The position numbers were made by a program, and so were the translations under genes. Of a DNA stretch of 64,000 nucleotides, positions 23,301 to 33,194 are shown one piece after another (the first letter of the stretch is position 1; every line of letters begins with the position of its first letter). The notes beneath the pieces were generated by a model. The model saw only the letters and a program-made list of their open reading frames with translations. It ran no database searches and had not been told where the DNA came from. Source of the stretch: Platanthera guangdongensis (taxonomy: Eukaryota; Streptophyta; Magnoliopsida; Asparagales; Orchidaceae); NCBI GenBank assembly GCA_039583875.1, contig CM077159.1, positions 4,591,371-4,655,370 on the forward strand, written 5' to 3'.

Positions 23301-23440
23301 ATTCGAGATCATATAAAAAAGGAGAACGTGAGTGTAAGCTTCATTGGCACCAATTACTAACTAGCTGACATATTACTAAACCACTCCCAGATGCACGTTT
23401 CTCATTACTTCGACTCGAGCTTGCTGTTTTGGATCTCTCA
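20389..23440 (+). pseudogene. Element C pol: protease, integrase, RT, RNase H
   Basis: The protease site reads FLDSGCSKHMT (about 20425-20457). The GAG-pre-integrase block has GLNHNLISLAN and LWYRRLGHCG. The integrase has FVIIDDYSHYC, CIRLDHGGEF and VVERKNRTLQELA. The RT covers WVFKYKLE, then YQMDIKSAFLNEYIKEEVYVDQPPG and VDDIIFGATNEKLC (22507 onward; a frameshift falls just before the palm motif). RNase H covers SDSDYAGC, RSKHIDVCHHFIRDH and a decayed end near 23440. Stops are frequent, many looking like Gln or Arg codons changed by C-to-T. Confidence 0.87.
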
Positions 23441-24190
23441 TCCTAGTCATCGTTGTGTGTGTCTGACTGTTCTTTTGTTTGTGGTTATTGTTTTGTCTAT
23501 GTTTTTTTCTTTTCTTTTGTATATTTGCTTTTGTTTACTTGAGTTTCCTTGTCATTTTTGTTTGGAGTGATAATCAAAAAAATTGTGAAGTGATCATATC
23601 CTTCGGGCACACATGGCTTTAACTTAGACCATTACACGTACATACAATGTTTGCGGTTTGGAGTGATAATCTGTGTGAACATTGTCCTTCTGTCATAGTG
23701 TGCCAAATCTATAGGTGCTTAGCTACTGAGTGTGACATTACATGTTAGTGTATGTTGAATATACCTCTAGGTATGTGTGTGGATTTAGATAGGAAAATGG
23801 CGACACACTATTCACACATCCCTAGACGAAGCACTCATGTAGGAATGCTTGGCTTACATGATAACTCGTGACGTTGTATCTTAACAAGCTAGAACTATCT
23901 TGAATAATCAATGTAATGATACATATGTACTGATATAAAGATTATAACATTGGGTCACATATCTAGTGCTAAGATCTTATGTATACAAGTTAAATTGTAT
24001 CTATCTAGGTGGATAGATTTCTAGTGACTCAGGGATCCTTTGATTTCATCAAAAATTATATACAAATGATAACTCAAAGAAAATTTAAAAGAAAATTATG
24101 CAAGCTATCAAAGGTCATGTCAAGGACCCCCCCCCCCCCCCCCACGCGCTACTCACTCCTCTTGATAAGTCTTTATGAGCATTGTGAGGA
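23441..24190 (+). other. Element C post-pol non-coding region
   Basis: About 750 bp, AT-rich, with no supportable gene. Features seen are a T-rich stretch (23470-23560), a twice-used phrase TTTGGAGTGATAATC (23561 and 23657), and a 17-base C run at 24127-24143. The region ends where the LTR of D begins. Sirevirus elements normally have non-coding sequence or an env-like ORF here. Confidence 0.6.
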
Positions 24191-24384
24191 TTTTGGAACC
24201 CTACTTGTGATTTGGGCTAGGTTCACTATTAGGATTGATGACCCACCATGTATAATCTAGGGTCATATGTTAGTTTCAGGGTTAAGGTCAATCACTTAAG
24301 GATTAGATCACTGAGACCTACCTTCAGAAGAATTCAGAGAACACAAGACTATAGAGACAAGGCAGTTTTGAAGATTGTATAAAA

Positions 24385-24715
24385 ATTCGTTCGACGATAG
24401 CTGAACTCAGCTCGACGATTGTCCATCGCAGATCTACGAATTTAGAGTTCCTTCTCTGAGTTAAGCTCGACGAAATTCTAGCTCAGGTTGATGAACTGTG
24501 AGATTATATCAGAATCTCAGCTCAACGAAGTGCCTTCTCAGCTCGACGAACTTGGAACTTTATTTGGCAAGTATATTTTCTGTTTGATGATCTTGGAGCT
24601 CAGCTCGACGAAGGAGAATTATCAGCTCGATGAACTTGGAGCTCAGGTCGATGAAAACTTTACTGAGTTTGACTAACTCCATCCAGGTTCTGTTCGACTA
24701 AACTTCTCTGCATAT
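24385..24715. repeat. Element D U3 array of CAGCTCGACGAA motifs
   Basis: About twelve copies of CTCGACGA(A/T) and decayed forms (CTCAACGA, CTCGATGA, GTCGATGA, TTCGACTA), often preceded by CAG. The array lies about 240 bp upstream of the TATA box. The same motif is shared by the E and F LTRs. Confidence 0.78.
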
Positions 24716-25718
24716 TCTTAGATCGACTAAGTCAGTTTGATTTCAGATATTAACACAGTAATACTCTGAAATTAATGCTCAATATTCTTAAGAATATAGC
24801 GATTCCTGGCAGCATTAATTAGGGATTTCACAGAGTTATTACTTAACATATTTACAGGGATAGTTGGGAAAATACATTGAAGACAAAATCAGTCGTTCCA
24901 ATTCCTAGAAAATATGCAGAGGACTTCAAGGAATTTGAAATTCAAATCAACAATCAATATATAAAACAAAACATTTCAGAAGATTGCCGATTCAGTCAGG
25001 AATAAGAAGAAAGAGAAAATCTGAGCAATTAGAGAACAAAAATAGAGATAGAGAACATCGTGTTCATCATTCTTCTTATTCAAGCTTTCTTCCAACAAAA
25101 CATATTCAATCTGAGATCAAAAGCTCCATCTCTCAGAATCATTTACTAGAAGAAGAAGTGTTCATCTTTGAATGCCTACACCCTGAAGCAAATTCTCCTC
25201 TCCTAATCAGATTTCTATAACTCAGGGGGGGCTTTGACAACATCATCAAATCAACTAGTCTTCTTAGAGAATTGGGACAGAGAAGACAACATCTTTATTT
25301 TCTTTCACTATGTACAGGGTTATAAATCCCTTCAAAAGTTAAACCTTTTGGTTCTCAAGTCTCATGATCAAAAGACTTAGTTTGGTTTTGGGGAACCTGA
25401 TCAAAAGCACAAAGGGTTGCTAGATCTCACTTAGAAAATAGATCTTGTGGTGACAGAACACTTGATCAAAAACCTGTGTGGACAGGGCACCTGAACAAAA
25501 ACCTGTGGTGGCAGGGCACCTGATCAAAAACCTATGGTGGATTCCTACCAGGGTGGTAGAAGAGTGGATGTACCTAAGTTTATTGGGGAACCACTATAAA
25601 TTTCCTTGTGTCGTCTGGTTGAGCTCTACTTTTTTATTTGTTGTGCTGTGACATTTTCTTTTCTTATATATATCACCTATTTTAATTTGTTGTAAAAACA
25701 ACTTAAAGTTTTTAAATT

Positions 25719-25745
25719 ACTCTATTCACCCCCCCCCCCTAGAGT
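25719..25745 (+). promoter_or_regulatory. Element D terminal poly-C stem-loop
   Basis: ACTCTA (25719-25724) pairs with TAGAGT (25740-25745) around a TTCACCCCCCCCCCC loop, 40 bases before the LTR end. The stem differs in sequence from that of A and S but keeps pairing. Confidence 0.68.
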
Positions 25746-25786
25746 TAGTTAGATCAATCCCTCAGTATCTAAGGCATCACTTTCAA

Positions 25787-25798
25787 TTAGTATCAGAG
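25787..25798 (+). other. Element D primer binding site (decayed initiator-Met type)
   Basis: TTAGTATCAGAG follows the LTR end; it differs from TGGTATCAGAG at the second and third bases. Confidence 0.75.
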
Positions 25799-25882
25799 GG
25801 ATAGGTTACTTGGTTGTACAGACTAAAACCTGAATCAAAAGATCTTTGTTTGATCCTATCTACTCTAGTTGTATTTCATATC

Positions 25883-27984
25883 ATGACAGAAAATAAGGAT
25901 TATTCAAGCACCAGACCTCCAGTGTGCAATCTCAAAAAGTTTGCTCTTTGGAAGGTAAGGATTAGGCTATATATGAATTCTATTGATGAAGATATATATA
26001 ATTCTATTTTGACAGGTCCCCCACTTCCAGCAGCAACTATAAGCACAAGTGTTGTTCCACCACCTGAGTGGAATGAAGAACAAAAGAAGGCAAAGTTAGT
26101 AGATGCCAAAGCAATGAATATACAAGCACAAACCATGCCAGATGACATATTTCAGAAGGTTGCAGAATGCACTTCAGCAAAGGCCATCTGGGACTCACTG
26201 AATGCTATGGTGGCAGGATCTTCTAATGAAAGGAAGGTTGGAGATCACACTTGATCTCATAGTATGAGAACTTTAAGATGGAAGAGTCAGAATCAGTTAC
26301 AGAAATGTACAATAGGTTCAACCTTATAATTAATGAGCTGAAAACTCTGGACAAGGACATCTCTTTAGAGAGATAAATGATAAGATTCTTATGTGCAACC
26401 CTAGTACATGGGACTCTAGGATCTGGACAATCAAGGAAGCCAGAAGTCTGAATGAGATCTCCACTAAAACCTTGTTGGACAAGCTCAAGTCTTATGAGCA
26501 GGTCATCAAGACCAGAGAAGCTGAGCAAAGGACTACCTCATCTTCCGCAAGGAAAGAACAAAGTATTGCTTTCAAATCATGTGAAGAAGCTGAAGTCACT
26601 CCAGATAATGAAGACCTATAGAGTCTCTTGGCAAAGAGATTCTATAAGATGGCAAGAAAGGATTTCAGAAGAAAATCATCAAAAAAAGATGACAAGTCAA
26701 GGTATGATAAGACCCCTAATAAAGAAATAGTTTGTTATGAGTGCAGAAAACCTGGATACATACTACTAGAATGTCCAGAAGCACAGAAGAAAGACAAGAG
26801 AAAGTATAAGGACTCAAGGAAGCGTTCCAGCAATCCCTCCTCCAGCAAATACAAAAAGAGGGAAAAAGGATTTGTTGCTGAGATTTGGAGTGAATCTGAG
26901 TTAGAATCTTCATCCAGCTCCAATGATGATGAATAAGAGGCCAAAGCCAGAGAAATATGGTTGATGTTAATCAATGCCTCTTACAGCAACTCTAATGCTG
27001 TTGATTCAGAAGCAGACAATTCAGAAGATTAATCCATGTCAGAAGAAGATCAGGCAATCTCTTCTTTTGATTTTTCTTCTGATCAATTTAAAATTGGTTT
27101 CAAATTATTATGTAATGATCTAATTAAGTATGAGAAGGAAATCAAACTTCTTAGAGAGAAATTAGTTGAATTTCAAAATATTTCTTTTAAAAACTTAAAA
27201 CTTAAAGAAGAATTAAAAACTGCTAATAATCAAATATCTTCTTTAGAAAATAAATTATCTGAGGCTAAGAAATTTGAAGAATCCCTAAATGTGAGAAGTA
27301 TCAAATTGATGAATATCACAAACACAGTGAATGTCAGGCTTAATGGAAAGCTGGGCTTGTGAGCTTCATCTAATCAGCCTCCGTCTCTTTTATCGAAAAA
27401 TATATTGTCTACCCCCATAAAATTTGTTTCTACAAAGGGCAAAGATAAGCTAGAAGTTAATAATAAAGAAATAGAAATTTTATCTAAAACTTAACCAAAG
27501 AAAAAATTTTTTTAATAAAAATTATGTTCAACATATTTCGTCGAACCATGCTCGACGAAATGAATGTAGTTCGTCAAACTCAGATTGACGAACTATGAAC
27601 ACAGATTTTAGATATAATTATTCATCTAAATGCGCTCGACGAACTCAATATGATTCGTCGAACTGCGATCGATGAACGAGAGGCTCAGAGAATGAAAACT
27701 TTCATTCTATGAGCAGAGTTCGACGAACTTATCCCTATTCGTCGAACGCAGATCAACAAACCTAATATAATTCGTCGAACCAAGTTTCTCAAAAAAGAAA
27801 CTTGAATTATTTTCAAAACTTCAATAAAACTAAAACCTTTAATAATCCTTTTACCTAATGGATAATTCCTCCTAGGAGATATCATCCACTTGGTTATAAG
27901 GACCAACCTGAATTCTCTTACATTTCTAGTTATAAATTTGAAAGAAATCAAGGACCCAAGGTCACCTGGGTCAAGAACAACTAA
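25883..27984 (+). pseudogene. Element D gag
   Basis: ATG 25883 begins a UBN2-like gag core (FALWKVRIRLYMNSIDEDIY, then AKAMNIQAQTMPDDIF and AKAIWDSLN). Frameshifts near 26235 and 26400 follow. The knuckle CYECRKPGYILLEC (about 26732-26774) has Tyr instead of the metal-binding His. An acidic SSSSSNDDE stretch follows, then a Leu/Lys coiled coil (27036-27360). From 27536 to 27778 the frame passes through a second TTCGTCGA/CTCGACGAA array. The frame ends at TAA 27982-27984, just before a splice-like CAG/GT. Confidence 0.82.
27536..27778. repeat. TTCGTCGA array inside the element D gag frame
   Basis: About ten copies of TTCGTCGAA or its complement CTCGACGAA (for example near 27538, 27554, 27577, 27640, 27656, 27720, 27739 and 27768), in both orientations. 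This is the motif of the LTR's U3 array, here within coding sequence, where it would encode repeated Ser-Ser-Asn and Ala-Arg-Arg triplets. Confidence 0.75.
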
Positions 27985-28624
27985 TCTTATTTTGTACAGG
28001 TAAAGGACTATCCTACCACAGAGCAACAGTGTTATATGGATAGTGGTTGTTCAAAATATATGACAGAATATAAAGGCAACCTGACTTATTTCAAAGCTAA
28101 GCTTGGACCAAAGGTGATTTTTGGAGACTCTAACTGTGGATAGACAGAAGGATACGGAAATGTCAAATTTTGAGCTGTTACCTTCAGGAATGTTGCATAT
28201 GTAAGTGGTCTCAAGCATAACCTAATATCCATAAGCCAGTTATGTGATGAAGGTTATCAGGTATCATTTAATCAGTCATCTTGTATTATTACTTCTGATA
28301 AAAATAAAACTGTTTTAACAGAATTAGACAAGGAAATATATATGTAGTAAATTTTAAATCTGCTAATACAGAAATTTGTTTATTTAATCAAATTAGCTCA
28401 ACTAATGATTTATGGCATAAGAGACTAGGCTATGTAAACTTTAGGAATATTGCTAAACTATCTAGGGACAATCTTGTTAGAGGACTGCCTTCTGGTTCTT
28501 ACAAGAAGTAAGGACTCCGCATGGCTTATCAATTAAGCAAACAAACTAAAAATAATTTCAAATCTATTAACAAAAGTGAATCACCCAGAATTTTGTACCT
28601 CCTACATATTGACCTTTTTGGCCT
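27985..28624 (+). pseudogene. Element D pol fragment: protease and GAG-pre-integrase, cut in integrase
   Basis: Directly after the gag stop the same frame reads QVKDYPTTEQQ and MDSGCSKYMTE (protease site near 28035-28065), then KVIFGDSN, VSGLKHNLISISQLCDEGY and, after a frame change, LWHKRLGYVNFRNIAKLS. It ends at LLHIDLFG where the LTR of E interrupts. Stops near 28141 and 28348. Bases 28620-28624 (GGCCT) would be E's target duplication; the partner is outside the window. Confidence 0.82.
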
Positions 28625-29774
28625 TGAAAGTTATTTAATTCAAGATTAGCTAATCAATTAGAGGGGTGGGGGGAATAGGTCTTTGAGATTTTAATAAATC
28701 TTTTTTTGTTTTCAAGTTGTACTAACTAGAGCTTGTCGTTAAATCCTGCAATCACAAAGAAAAATAAGCACACACAGCAAACACAAGAATTTATAGTGGT
28801 TCCTCAATTGGGTAAATCCACTTTCCCTCCCACCTATCCAACTCAGATCTTACACCTCTAGCCCACAGCCTTACAAACAGATTCTTCACAAAATCCAACT
28901 CAGAACCATAAGGGTTCCTACCTCAGAGCTCTACAGAATTCCTACAGCTCAGTGATCTAGATATCACCTAGCTCAGCCTTATTTCTACGGCCTACACTCA
29001 GGCTCTTCAGCCATACAACTTCAGGCACACGACCCTACTCTCAGAGTGTTGCAGCACTCCTACAACTCAGTACCTTTTCAGGTAACTACACCTCAGCCTC
29101 CTCTAAGGCCTACAATCTCAGTGACAAACTTATCACCTACAACTTAGTGACTCTTCAGCCACCTACCTCAGGCACAAGGCCCTACACTCAGGCTGGGAGA
29201 ACAGCCCTACCTCAGATCCACACTTGGATCCTACCTCAGAGAGCATCACTCTCCTACATCAGGCACTTAAGCCCTACAACTCAGATCCTCACTTGGATCC
29301 TACCTCAATGCTCCCAATAGGGCACCTACCTCAGTGATAAATTTGTCACATACCTCAGGCACAAAGTGCCCTACACTCAGATTCAGGAAACCTGAATCCT
29401 ACAGGAAATAAATCAGAATGAAGAAAATAAAATAACTGACTCAGAGAAATAACTCTGAGTCAACTTTGTTGGACTGAGCAGATTTCAATCTAGTTCAGTT
29501 GTTGTAGAAGGAATCATCCTTCTTCTACAGCTATCACCTTTTACTGCTGCACTGATGAGCAACTTCCACCTTACTGATGAAATGAACCAACTTAACTGTT
29601 CTGTAGAGAACAACCTTGCTGAGCTTCAAGAGCTTCAGCTATCCGTCTTTGCCTTCAGGCTATCTTGGCTGGACTTCAGCTTTCAAGCTTAATTGGAAGT
29701 AAAATGTCCAGCCACCTCTATCAATTTCTCTTTCTGTTTGTTTGATTCGTTAACCCTAATCCCTTTTCTATTTT

Positions 29775-29785
29775 CCCTTTTATAT
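29775..29785 (-). promoter_or_regulatory. Element E TATA box
   Basis: ATATAAAAGGG on the minus strand, downstream of the array at 30600-30890 in element sense. Confidence 0.5.
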
Positions 29786-30926
29786 GCATTGATTTGAATC
29801 AACGACACCATAATATGTGGGCCTACCAAGGATTGGTGAGCGCCAACTCCATTAGAAAGGGACAAAACATCTTTCAGCACTATAGCAGCTTTCCTGCAAC
29901 GGCTTCCAGCAATTTTGACTTTGATGATGTCAACAGTGGTCATCAGTATCTAGACTTAGAAAATATTCCAAAATCCCATCAATTGTTGAGTGGTGTTAAG
30001 ACACTCAATGCCATCAGCCTTAGCTCTCAGTGCTTCTGTACTTAGAAATTTTCCTGGCTTTATCTCAGTGGTTTTGTCTCAGCGGTCTCAGCGATTTTTC
30101 ATTTTCAGCTGAGACAAGCCTTTGTTTCAGTGCTTTCTTCTTATCTGTTGTCTCAGTGGTTTTTCCACCTAACTATCTTAGTGGTTTTGTCTCAGCGGTC
30201 TCAGTGGTTTTTCATTTATCAGCTGAGGCAATCCTTTGTTTCAGTGTTTTCTTTTTTCTGCCATCTCAGTAATTTTTTCATTTCACTGTCTCAGCGGTTT
30301 TCTTCTTAATTGTCTCAGCGCTTCCTTCTTCATTAGAAGCTTGAGTGATCCTACTTCACTCAATGCTTCTGGACTTAGAAAAAATTCCAACTAATTTGTC
30401 TTTGTTGTCTCAGCCGTCTCAAATCCATCTCCTCAGCTGTCTCAGCTGTCTCAGTGGTCTCAATGCCATCTTCTCAGTTGTCTTTAGCTATCTCAACACT
30501 ATCTTCTCAGCTATCTCAGCTATCTCAGTGGTCTTAACGCCTTCTTCTCACCGGTCTCAGCACTTTTGCCTTAGCCATATTTTCTGGCTTTAGCTTGACA
30601 AGCTTTGAGCTGAGCTCGACAAACCGCAAATTGAGCTCGACGAACTTTGATCTTCTCAGCGGTCTCATCACTTTTTGCCTTAGTCAATATTTCTCTTGCT
30701 TTAGCTTGACCAGCATTTGGATGAGCTCGATGAACTGTAACATGATCTCTACGAACTTTGAGCTGAGTTCGACGAATTTTGAATCCTGAGTTCTTAAGCA
30801 TAACCCGAGGAATGCTAAGTTGAGCTTGACGATCAGCGAGCTGAGTTTGACGAACTCTGAGCTGAGTTCGACAAAATTTGAGTTTACTACCCAACTCATT
30901 TTTCTTCACCTGTCCAATCATGGACT

Positions 30927-30931
30927 ACCTG
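30927..30931. repeat. Target site duplication of GY (ACCTG), left copy
   Basis: ACCTG at 30927-30931 is repeated at 52284-52288, immediately outside the two GY LTRs, 21.3 kb apart. Confidence 0.93.
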
Positions 30932-31969
30932 TGTTAACCCCGAAAACAGCGATCCTTCCCAAGGTAGCCAGCTCGCCAGTCGCAGCCTACACCAGGTTCA
31001 TCCTGGAGGTCACGACGCCTTAGTGTGGGTAGACATGTTTCTCTGTCCGCTCAGTCTGCATGGTACGGGAGGTCTCAGCTGTCTGACTGCCCAGGCCGCG
31101 CGTTGTTCCTTTGGTCGGCAGTGGCCGCGGACTGCCTCTTCAGTCTGCCCCTGCAGGTCGCGCCCTTTGTCAGCTTAACCGCAGGTTTCTCAACAGATGC
31201 CCCTTTTGCCGGACTCAAATGTCTATCCTCCCAAACCACTCAAACTGCTAAACAAAAGTCGCGACCTGCCCCCAGCCCACCAGCCAGCTACCTCGGTTCC
31301 CACCTCGCCAACATGCACGGCCTGCCTCGTTAGTCCGGCAGGTCGCCCATCCCTTGTCACCCAGCAGGTGCGGCAAGTTCCATTAAACAATGGCGGACTC
31401 CAGCAGCGATGGCAGACAACTTCATCAGTCCGCCTAAGGAGTGCAGACACTCCAGCAGCCTCGGCTACCCGCAAGGACCAGCAGCAACATCCAGTTCATT
31501 GCGAGCTGGGTGGACTCGAAGTGCAATCAAACTTTCCAGTCTGCCTACGTTGATGAACCTCAGCTCCTCAGCAGCAAGCCTCTTCGTTCCAGCATAAGCG
31601 GACTCAGCTTAGCAGCAGGAGCGGACTACGCGGACTCAACGGATTTGCTATGCAGCCCTCCACTCCTCACCTCCAGCACCCGCTTCTCTCCAGCATGAGG
31701 ACAACCTCCTTAGCCCGCATAGTTTGGCGCGGGCTTGATCTATAGTAGCAGACTCCTCCCAGTTCGGCAGTCAGCAGAACCTCCACCAGAGGGCAGTCCC
31801 AGACCGCACAGCATCGTACGGACTCTGCAGACTCGGCGGATATCCTTTAGATTGCACCCTTAGCACGTGCCCAGTTCAGCAGCGGCAGACTCCGCGGATT
31901 CCCCTCACAGTCCACCACTCAGCCTCCATCTCCCGCTTCCCAGCAGCGGGTGGATTTCCCTCAGCCTGC

Positions 31970-32300
31970 ACAATCTTGGCACGGGCTCGATCAGCTCGGT
32001 AGGGGCGGACTCTGCGGATTCCCCTCGCAGTCCGCAACTCAGCTTCCAGCACCTGCCTCAGCGATAGCAGGAAGACAACCTCCTCAGCCCACACACTCTT
32101 GGCATGGGCTCAATCAGCTCAGTAGGGGCGGGCTCCGCGGATTCCCCTCACAGTTCGCCACTTAGCTTCCAGCGCCCACCTCAGCGGTAGCAGGCGGACA
32201 ACCTCCTCGGCCCACACACTCTTGGTGCGGGCTCGATCAGCTCAGTCCGGGCGAACTCTTCCTAGTCTGTCATCAGCATGACTAGTTCCAGAAGCAAGCC
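31970..32300. repeat. GY U3 tandem units of 123 bp
   Basis: Units start with TCTTGGC(A/G)(C/T)GGGCTC at 31974, 32097 and 32220, an exact 123-bp period. Each contains GGGGCGG(A/G)CTC, CGGATTCCCCTC, CAGTCCGCCACTCAGCTTCCAGC and a Ser-box-like CAGCGG. The 3' LTR holds the same units near 51115-51410. Confidence 0.8.
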
Positions 32301-32406
32301 CCAGTCTGTACGACCTATTGCGGACTCGACGGACTCCTTCCTCTTCTCGCTCCAGTTACCGTCTCACCGAGGGTAAAATCACCGCAAGCCGTTACCCCCT
32401 CGGGCC

Positions 32407-32414
32407 TATAAATA
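32407..32414 (+). promoter_or_regulatory. GY TATA box
   Basis: TATAAATA in CGGGCCTATAAATAGA, conserved in the 3' LTR at about 51548, and located just downstream of the 123-bp units. Confidence 0.65.
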
Positions 32415-33194
32415 GATCCCCATGCCTCTCATTTGAGGGGGGACACGATATCGCCAAGGTGCTCACGCTCGAAGACTCCCGACAGCAAGTTCAGCTCTTT
32501 AGCCCCTGCGGACTCTCTTTCCCAGTCTGGATCTACTCTTCTTGTAACCGTGCACGGTTTGCCGGCTTCAGTCTCTAGTCTGCGCGGCCTCCCATCTGCT
32601 CTTAGTCACGCGGCCTGCCGACCTGGCTCTATAGTCCGCGAGGCCTCTCCTAGCACTTCCTTCCTTAGCCGCCAGCTTCCCATTTGTACCCCTTTATTTG
32701 CTTTCTTGTAAATGTGTATTAGCAAGCTGTAACTCTCAATATTAATCAAAGGAAAGCCCGTCGCAAGAGTGGAAATTAAGCCGCAGCGGGCGAAGTCTGC
32801 TGTTGCCGCTCCTAGCGTCCCCCTTTCTTCTTCTTCTCAGCTCAACAATCTTGGCGTCAACTTGCAAGCACAACCGTCATAGTAACTGTCTACTCGATAG
32901 TTACTGATCAACCTCCTCTTCTGATCAACCTTCTTCGCTGATCATCAGCCTTCCCGGCTGCTCTCAGCAAACCTCTCATATAACCTCGCAACCCTTTGAC
33001 AAGCGTTTGCTCCACTCTCTAGCACTCAGAATCTTCATTTCCTCCTCTTCATCCCTGCAACCTTCATCCTCTTCTTCACCTTGCCTGTGAGATCGAACAC
33101 CCCTCCGTATTAATAAGGCGGTGCCGTTTTTGCGCATCAACAGTTAACACGCGACCTTCAAATCCGAACGGACGGTGAACAATGATAGTTAGCC

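Larger units (their letters stand above)
16786..24190 (+). mobile_element. Element C: Ty1/copia, Sirevirus-like, 5' LTR through post-pol region
   Basis: The 5' LTR (16786-18381), an initiator-Met primer site, gag with two knuckles, then protease, integrase, RT and RNase H in copia order, then about 800 bp of non-coding sequence. No matching 3' LTR (TGTTAAAATC...) appears before D interrupts at 24191, so the rest of C lies to the right of the window. It is inserted in the H0 integrase. Heavily decayed: dozens of stops and many frameshifts. Confidence 0.88.
24191..25785 (+). repeat. Element D 5' LTR
   Basis: About 1595 bp, from TTTTGG (decayed TGTTGG) to CACTTTCA. It holds the TTCGTCGA-type array (24385-24715), a TATATAAAA box at 24958-24966, minor repeats GTGGCAGGGCACCTGATCAAAAACC (25450-25540), and the poly-C stem-loop at the end (25719-25745). 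The start is placed by alignment with the F LTR and could be off by a few bases. Confidence 0.78.
24191..28624 (+). mobile_element. Element D: Ty1/copia, Sirevirus-like, 5' LTR to integrase
   Basis: LTR 24191-25785, degenerate primer site, gag with a coiled coil and knuckle, protease, and the start of integrase at LYLLHIDLFG, where element E cuts in (28625). Its LTR start aligns with that of F (shared GGGCTAGGTTCACTA and GGGTCAT blocks), so D and F belong to one family. The LTR start has decayed from TGTTGG to TTTTGG. It is inserted into the post-pol region of C. Confidence 0.83.
28625..30931 (-). repeat. Element E 3' LTR, main part (split by GY)
   Basis: Reverse-oriented LTR: its end (TGAAAGTTATT on plus, CTTTCA in element sense) is at 28625, and its first 101 bases are displaced to 52289-52389 by insertion of GY. 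The total without GY is about 2.4 kb. In element sense it holds a TTCGTCGA-type array (30890-30600), a CTCAGCGGTCTCAGTGG-type repeat zone (30600-30050), a TATAAAAG box (29785-29775), and a zone of CCTACACTCAGGC-like repeats (29400-28840, plus sense). No gene is supported. Confidence 0.85.
30932..33142 (+). repeat. GY 5' LTR
   Basis: 2211 bp, GC-rich compared with its neighbours. It is packed with GCGGACTC, AGTCCGC and TCTCCAGC strings and carries 123-bp tandem units (31970-32300) upstream of a TATAAATAG box at about 32407. The short open frames on both strands (31000-32700) are repeat and GC effects, not genes. Confidence 0.9.

Noticed and set aside
29689..30593. Frames in the E LTR (both strands) that look like Ser/Leu-rich membrane peptides
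   Set aside because: They arise from TCTCAGCGGT-type repeats in the LTR; no signal or domain beyond repetition.
31025..32711. Several Ser/Pro/Arg-rich open frames in the GY LTRs (also 50248-51852)
   Set aside because: GC-rich repeat sequence with open frames on both strands, no domain, and frame not conserved between the two LTRs.
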